Positions 60,481 to 64,000 of a DNA stretch of 64,000 nt are shown here, in pieces. The DNA is from Chloroflexi bacterium 54-19 (GTDB lineage: Bacteria > Chloroflexota > Chloroflexia > Chloroheliales > Chloroheliaceae): positions 19,107 through 83,106 of the forward strand of contig MKTJ01000092.1 of assembly GCA_001898225.1 (NCBI GenBank), in the 5' to 3' direction. The notes under the pieces were generated by a model that saw only the letters and a list, made by a program, of their open reading frames with translations, had not been told where the DNA came from and made no database searches. Numbering within the stretch: the first letter of the stretch is position 1; the number at the start of each line of letters is the position of its first letter. Position numbers and translations under genes: made by a program.

Positions 60481-61308
60481 ATGACCCAGCCAATGTTACC
60501 TGCGGGCACGCTCCACGACCAGGTCGCCATTATCACGGGTGGCGGTACCGGCATGGGCAAAGCGATGGCCCTCAACTTCGCCCAACTGGGCGCTAAAATC
60601 GTGGTCGCCAGTCGCAAACTCGAAAACCTGGAAGCAACCGTCCGGGAAATCGAAGCCGCCGGGGGCGAGGCGCTGGCCGTCCAGACCGATGTCCGCGACC
60701 CCGCCCAGGTCGCTAACATGGTGGAACGCACCAAAGAACGTTTCGGCGGTATTGATATTTTGATAAACAACGCCGCCGGAAACTTCGTGGCAAGGGCCGA
60801 GGATTTATCGCCAAACGCCTGGAACGCAGTCGTCGGGATTGTCCTCAATGGCACCTGGTTTTGCACCCAGGCTGTCGCCAAAGAAATGATGGCCCAGGGC
60901 CGGGGCGGCAAAATGGTCAACATTATTGCCACCTACGTCTGGACCGGCGGGCCGGGCACCGCGGCCAGCGCCGCCGCCAAGGCCGGGGTTTTAAGCCTGA
61001 CCCAGTCCCTTTCGGTGGAGTGGGCCAGGCACAACATTCGGATAAATGCGATTGCTCCCGGTCCGGTCGCTACCGAAAACACCACCCGCCAGTTGTTCGG
61101 TGGGGGTGACCTGATTGCGCGGATTGCCAAAGAAGTGCCCCTGGGACGCTTCGGGGATGTAGACGAAATCGCCAACGCGGCGGCCTATCTCGTCTCCGAC
61201 TACGCCGCCTACGTCACCGGGACCTGCCTGACGGTCGATGGCGGCAGCATGTTAAACAAAGGCTATTTGAAATACCTGGATAAAATGCCAGAACGGCCTC
61301 AAAAGTAG
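60481..61308 (+). CDS. 2,4-dienoyl-CoA reductase-like SDR oxidoreductase
   Basis: A 275-aa NADP-type short-chain dehydrogenase. Cofactor motif TGGGTGMGKAMA (19-30) and NNAAGNFV. The usual YxxxK tyrosine is not four residues before the lysine. Instead Tyr152 (ATYVW) and Lys167 (SAAAKAGV) are 15 apart, as in mammalian 2,4-dienoyl-CoA reductase DECR1, so a role in unsaturated fatty acid oxidation is likely. The ATG follows a strong GGAGAGGAG. It lies 53 bp after fumarase and upstream of fabI and a crotonase. Confidence 0.87.
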   Translation: MTQPMLPAGTLHDQVAIITGGGTGMGKAMALNFAQLGAKIVVASRKLENLEATVREIEAAGGEALAVQTDVRDPAQVANMVERTKERFGGIDILINNAAGNFVARAEDLSPNAWNAVVGIVLNGTWFCTQAVAKEMMAQGRGGKMVNIIATYVWTGGPGTAASAAAKAGVLSLTQSLSVEWARHNIRINAIAPGPVATENTTRQLFGGGDLIARIAKEVPLGRFGDVDEIANAAAYLVSDYAAYVTGTCLTVDGGSMLNKGYLKYLDKMPERPQK

Positions 61309-61405
61309 CCGCGTTGGATTATTTTTGGTTTACAAACAGGTAACAGGGTACAGTACGGTAACCAGAGAAGTTTGGGTTAGAATGATAATTATAGGGAGGT
61401 CTTAA

Positions 61406-62206
61406 TTGAGCCAACTGCTTGAAGGAAAAAATGCCCTGATTATGGGTGTCGCGGACAAACACAGTATCGCCTGGGGCATTACCAAGGCCTTTCACGATTC
61501 CGGGGCCAACATTGTGCTGACCTACCAGAACGAGCGCCTCCGGGGTAATGTCGAGAAATTGGCTGCCAGCCTGGACCGGCCCCCGACCCTTATCGGCCCC
61601 TGTGACGTCAGCAAGGACGAAGAACTTGATGGCGTCTTCAGCCAGGTGTCCGACCATTTCGAAGGCAAGCTCGATGTGATGGTGCATGCCCTGGCTTTCG
61701 CCGCCCGCGAAGACTTACGCGGCGAATTTGTAAAAACTTCCCGCAGCGGGGCTGCCCTGGCCCTCGACATCAGCAGCTATTCGCTGGTAGCGGTCGCCAA
61801 CCGGGCCAAACCGCTCATGGAAGCGGCGGGCGGCGGCAGCATCATGACTTTGACCTATCTCGGCAGCGAGCGGGTGGTCAAAAACTACAACATCATGGGT
61901 GTTGCCAAGGCCGCCCTCGAAGCCTCGATGCGCTACCTGGCGAATGAACTCGGCCCCAACAATATCCGGGTTAACGCTATTTCCGCCGGACCTATCAAGA
62001 CCCTGGCTGCCGCCGGGGGCGTGGCCGGGTTCAGCAAGATGCTCGATTCGGTCAAGGAAGTCGCGCCCCTGCGCCGGAACGTAGATCCTAGCGAAGTCGG
62101 GGACGTGGCGACCTTCCTGGCAAGCAACATGTCGCGGGCCGTAACCGGCGAGGTCCTTTTCGTGGACAACGGTTATCATATCCTGGGTCTGATGGCTTCC
62201 GAGTAA
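61406..62206 (+). CDS. fabI: Enoyl-[acyl-carrier-protein] reductase
   Basis: Final reductive step of fatty acid elongation. Divergent SDR of the FabI type: NAD-binding segment GVADKHSIAWGI at 14-25, with catalytic Tyr161 and Lys168 in the Y-x6-K motif YNIMGVAK, and a second Tyr151. The later SAGPIKTLAAAG substrate-binding loop is standard. The 266-aa length is normal. TTG start with GGGAGG 7 nt upstream. This is the only FabI-type reductase seen; it is the usual target of triclosan and related inhibitors. It lies 97 bp after the DECR-like gene. Confidence 0.94.
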   Translation: MSQLLEGKNALIMGVADKHSIAWGITKAFHDSGANIVLTYQNERLRGNVEKLAASLDRPPTLIGPCDVSKDEELDGVFSQVSDHFEGKLDVMVHALAFAAREDLRGEFVKTSRSGAALALDISSYSLVAVANRAKPLMEAAGGGSIMTLTYLGSERVVKNYNIMGVAKAALEASMRYLANELGPNNIRVNAISAGPIKTLAAAGGVAGFSKMLDSVKEVAPLRRNVDPSEVGDVATFLASNMSRAVTGEVLFVDNGYHILGLMASE

Positions 62207-62236
62207 AATCGCGTTAAACGTAACTCGCCGGACGTT

Positions 62237-62321
62237 AAACGGATAATTTAGATTGTAAAAGAAGCCTGAAACCAGCGTTTTTGGTTGGGAAATTCTTCAA
62301 AACAGTCTAAATTATCCGTTT
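62237..62321. repeat. Long inverted repeat between fabI and the crotonase gene
   Basis: Arms 62237-62252 and 62306-62321 are perfect 16-bp inverted copies (AAACGGATAATTTAGA and its complement), extended by four more pairs inward with one G-U. The spacer is about 45 nt and contains a smaller stem (AACCA/TGGTT). The repeat is in a same-strand gap of 178 bp. No T run follows, so it looks more like an RNA structural or mobile fragment than a terminator. Confidence 0.7.
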
Positions 62322-62384
62322 TGCTTTTGAAATAATTAAGTAGAAAGCAAAAGGTTATTTCTTTAGACTGAAAGGACGCATACG

Positions 62385-63161
62385 ATGGAGTATAAAACTA
62401 TTCTGACCGAGCGTGAAGACTCGACATTTATTATCACGTTCAACCGTCCCGAAAAACTTAACGCCCTTAGCCCCGAACTTACCGCCGAGGTGGTAGACGC
62501 CCTCAACGGCGTGAGGACTGATTCGTCGGTGCGGGCTATCATCATTACCGGCGGGCCGAAAGTCTTTGCCGCCGGGGCCGACCTCTCCAAGATGCAGACG
62601 GCCAGTTCTATCGAGATGTACAACCGTAACCTTTCAGGGGATATGTGGACTACTGTCGCTGAAATGCCCCAACCCACTATCGCGGCGGTATCCGGCTACG
62701 CCCTCGGCGGTGGCTGCGAACTGGCGATGGCCTGCGATCTCCGCCTCGCCTCCGAAACCGCCAGATTCGGTCAGCCCGAAATCAACGTCGGGATTTACCC
62801 TGGCGCAGGCGGCACCCAGCGCCTTTCCCGGTTGGTGGGCCTGGGGCGGGCCAAAGAACTGGTCTTCCTGGGCGAACATATCGGGGCCGAAGAAGCCTAC
62901 CGCATCGGCCTGGTCAACAAGGTCGTCCCCAACGAAACCCTTTTAGATGAAGCAAAAACCTGGGCCAAAAAGCTGGCGAGCAAACCGCCCTTTACCCTGC
63001 GAGTGGTCAAACAGGTCATGGACCAGGGCTACGACCTCGATTTGCAAAGCGCCATTAAACTCGAAAGGCTTGGCTTTGTCGGGCTGTTCGGCACCCAGGA
63101 CCAGCGCGAAGGCGTGACCGCTTTCCTCGAAAAACGCAAACCAAACTACACCGGCCAATAA
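62385..63161 (+). CDS. Enoyl-CoA hydratase/isomerase (crotonase family)
   Basis: Hydrates trans-2-enoyl-CoA in fatty acid beta-oxidation or related degradation. The oxyanion hole segments AGADLSKM and YALGGGCELAMACD are present. Both catalytic acids of true hydratases are kept: Glu in GGGCEL and Glu in GQPEINVGIYPGAGGTQRL. Length 258 aa is normal. ATG follows GAAAGGA. It closes a same-strand run fumC-DECR-fabI-crotonase, although the inverted repeat before it may separate transcripts. A terminator follows at 63187. Confidence 0.93.
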   Translation: MEYKTILTEREDSTFIITFNRPEKLNALSPELTAEVVDALNGVRTDSSVRAIIITGGPKVFAAGADLSKMQTASSIEMYNRNLSGDMWTTVAEMPQPTIAAVSGYALGGGCELAMACDLRLASETARFGQPEINVGIYPGAGGTQRLSRLVGLGRAKELVFLGEHIGAEEAYRIGLVNKVVPNETLLDEAKTWAKKLASKPPFTLRVVKQVMDQGYDLDLQSAIKLERLGFVGLFGTQDQREGVTAFLEKRKPNYTGQ

Positions 63162-63186
63162 ATAAACTTTACATTCCTAAAGATTG

Positions 63187-63225
63187 AAAAGCTGCCTGTC
63201 ATAAAACCGGGCAGCTTTTTAGTTT
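63187..63225 (+). terminator. Terminator after the crotonase gene
   Basis: AAAAGCTGCC (63187-63196) pairs with GGCAGCTTTT (63210-63219), followed by TAGTTTTT. It lies 26 nt after the stop codon. Perfect 10-bp stem and T-rich end. Confidence 0.9.
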
Positions 63226-63628
63226 TTGTAAAATTCACTTTATCTGTTTAAAGCTGGCCTCAAAAGTAACCCAGGATTCATGTACTGCCACCATATTCAC
63301 AATTTCGGCTACTTCTCAACTCTCTTATCTTAAAATGGAATCATGTTGAAATAGTTTATAATTCTACACTTTTATCGGGTTAGATTTGAGCACCCTTTTT
63401 AAAATCTACCTATCAGAATGAGGTACAAAGTATTGTTTTCGACTATTTTACATACATTTTACAAAACTTAGAACTTTTCTAGTGTTGGTGGCAAGGAACT
63501 TGTATATAGTAAAGGTAGAAAAATTAAAGGAGACTGTGAGAATTTATCTTGCATGTATTTAGAGTAACCTGACCGCTGACATCAACGAAGATGAGTATTT
63601 GGCAGTGTTCTCGGGAGGTTTCATTTCA
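63226..63628. other. AT-rich leader region of the last gene
   Basis: No protein gene. It contains TATAGT near 63504-63509 (possible -10 without a clear -35), a strong AAAGGAG at 63526-63532 and a minimal open frame at 63536-63562 before the opgC-like start. The sequence is AT-rich in the middle. Confidence 0.45.
63536..63562 (+). CDS. Possible 8-codon leader peptide upstream of the OpgC-like gene
   Basis: GTG 63536 follows AAAGGAG with ideal spacing and reads eight codons (MRIYLACI) to TAG at 63560-63562. It ends 66 nt before the next start. The strong ribosome binding site is otherwise unexplained. It may be a regulatory upstream open frame or chance. Confidence 0.3.
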   Translation: MRIYLACI

Positions 63629-64000
63629 ATGGCACGAGCAATTGTACCAGCTCAACAGACTCAGTCCGGTATTAAAATCACCAATGGCATTACCCTAGCA
63701 TGGCCGCGCACCTGGATATATCACCAGGAAGGAAATCGTGACATCCGTTTAGACTTTTTGCGCGGTCTCTGCCTTTTTATCATAATCGCCAACCACATCG
63801 GTTACTTCCCTGCTTATACGATGTTCATTACCGGGGGCGGTTATTTCTTAATATCGGCGGCTGAAGGTTTTATCTTTATTTCAGGTTTAGTGCTGGGCCT
63901 GGTTTACGGGCCCCGGATTATCAAAGATGGTTTACAGGCCTCCACTTCCAAAATCCTGCACCGGGCCTGGACATTGTACCTGTGGAATATTATCATAGCC
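63629..64000 (+). CDS. OpgC-like membrane acyltransferase, 3'-truncated by window edge
   Basis: The first 124 codons of a membrane protein resembling OpgC, a family that adds acyl (succinyl) groups to osmoregulated glucans and related glycans. Near residue 42 RDIRLDFLRGLCLFIIIANHIGYFPAYT (in parts: RDIRLDFLRG, FIIIANHIG) matches the family start with the catalytic-type histidine, followed by helices and FIFISGLVLGLVYGPRI. ATG 63629 has CGGGAGG 10 nt upstream. No stop is reached before the edge. The first 35 residues are a polar leader before the first helix. Confidence 0.8.
   Translation, partial: MARAIVPAQQTQSGIKITNGITLAWPRTWIYHQEGNRDIRLDFLRGLCLFIIIANHIGYFPAYTMFITGGGYFLISAAEGFIFISGLVLGLVYGPRIIKDGLQASTSKILHRAWTLYLWNIIIA

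Noticed and set aside
1..64000. CRISPR arrays, tRNA, rRNA, integrase or prophage genes
   Set aside because: No regularly spaced direct repeats, no tRNA-like 3' ends, no phage structural or recombinase genes seen in any gap.

Overview
The window is about 64 kb of ordinary, gene-dense bacterial chromosome, estimated by eye at 55-57% G+C. I see no prophage, plasmid, CRISPR array, rRNA or tRNA. Strong purine-rich ribosome binding sites, frequent TTG and GTG starts, RskA-type anti-sigma control, lipoproteins with Ala/Thr-rich stalks, GH35 and SBP_5 nutrient uptake genes and the general protein flavour suggest a member of the Chloroflexota. This is an inference from family composition; no marker gene proves it.

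Layout. 1-2210: alkylation repair (3' part of alkA, then ogt) and an EamA exporter. 2293-2529: an unknown small gene on the minus strand. 3054-6738: a cobalamin uptake operon (btuF-btuC-btuD) behind a candidate promoter, a cobalamin riboswitch and a terminator. 6808-11715: surface-glycan genes (NeuD/PglD-like acyltransferase, a two-domain glycosyltransferase, a GT2 with a repeat-rich coiled coil). 11841-17224: a TenA/PqqC-like protein, a flippase-like membrane protein, a large GT-C-like membrane protein, a small unknown and a GNAT acetyltransferase. 17227-21255 (minus): an operon-like run argD, O-methyltransferase, AI-2E-family permease, queD, response regulator. 21441-25467: zinc-ribbon/RDD protein, 2TM protein and a hybrid histidine kinase. 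25641-34276: a GH35 beta-galactosidase divergent from an oligopeptide-type ABC importer (SBP, two permeases, fused double ATPase), probably a galactoside or oligosaccharide uptake locus. 34464-38203: TlpA-like thioredoxin, DUF2085 protein, GT4 glycosyltransferase, orphan membrane-fusion protein. 38528-40064: ECF sigma and RskA-like anti-sigma. 40245-41791: HNH endonuclease and AlkZ-like glycosylase. 41795-43776 (minus): OmpR/EnvZ-type two-component system. 43903-47162 (minus): unknown secreted protein, LarA-like lactate racemase, aldo/keto reductase. 47506-50435: MarR regulator and a large secreted Ig-like protein. 50513-50698 (minus): a small peptide with a double-glycine leader. 50918-58674: GT-C-like membrane protein, PEP carboxylase, suppressor-of-fused-domain protein, thiamine pyrophosphokinase, MFS transporter. 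58973-63161: fumarase, dienoyl-CoA reductase-like SDR, FabI, enoyl-CoA hydratase. 63629-end: the start of an OpgC-like acyltransferase.

Themes. Alkylation repair appears twice (AlkA/Ogt and AlkZ). Cell-surface polysaccharide or glycolipid synthesis is scattered across at least six genes. Lipid and central carbon metabolism (Ppc, FumC, FabI, dienoyl-CoA reductase, crotonase) cluster at the right end.

The most interesting unexplained items are the orphan double-glycine leader peptide at 50513-50698, a dispersed MITE-like intergenic repeat present four times, long perfect inverted repeats at 44814-44858 and 62237-62321, a LarA without its maturation genes, and a very AT-rich island at 48140-48310.
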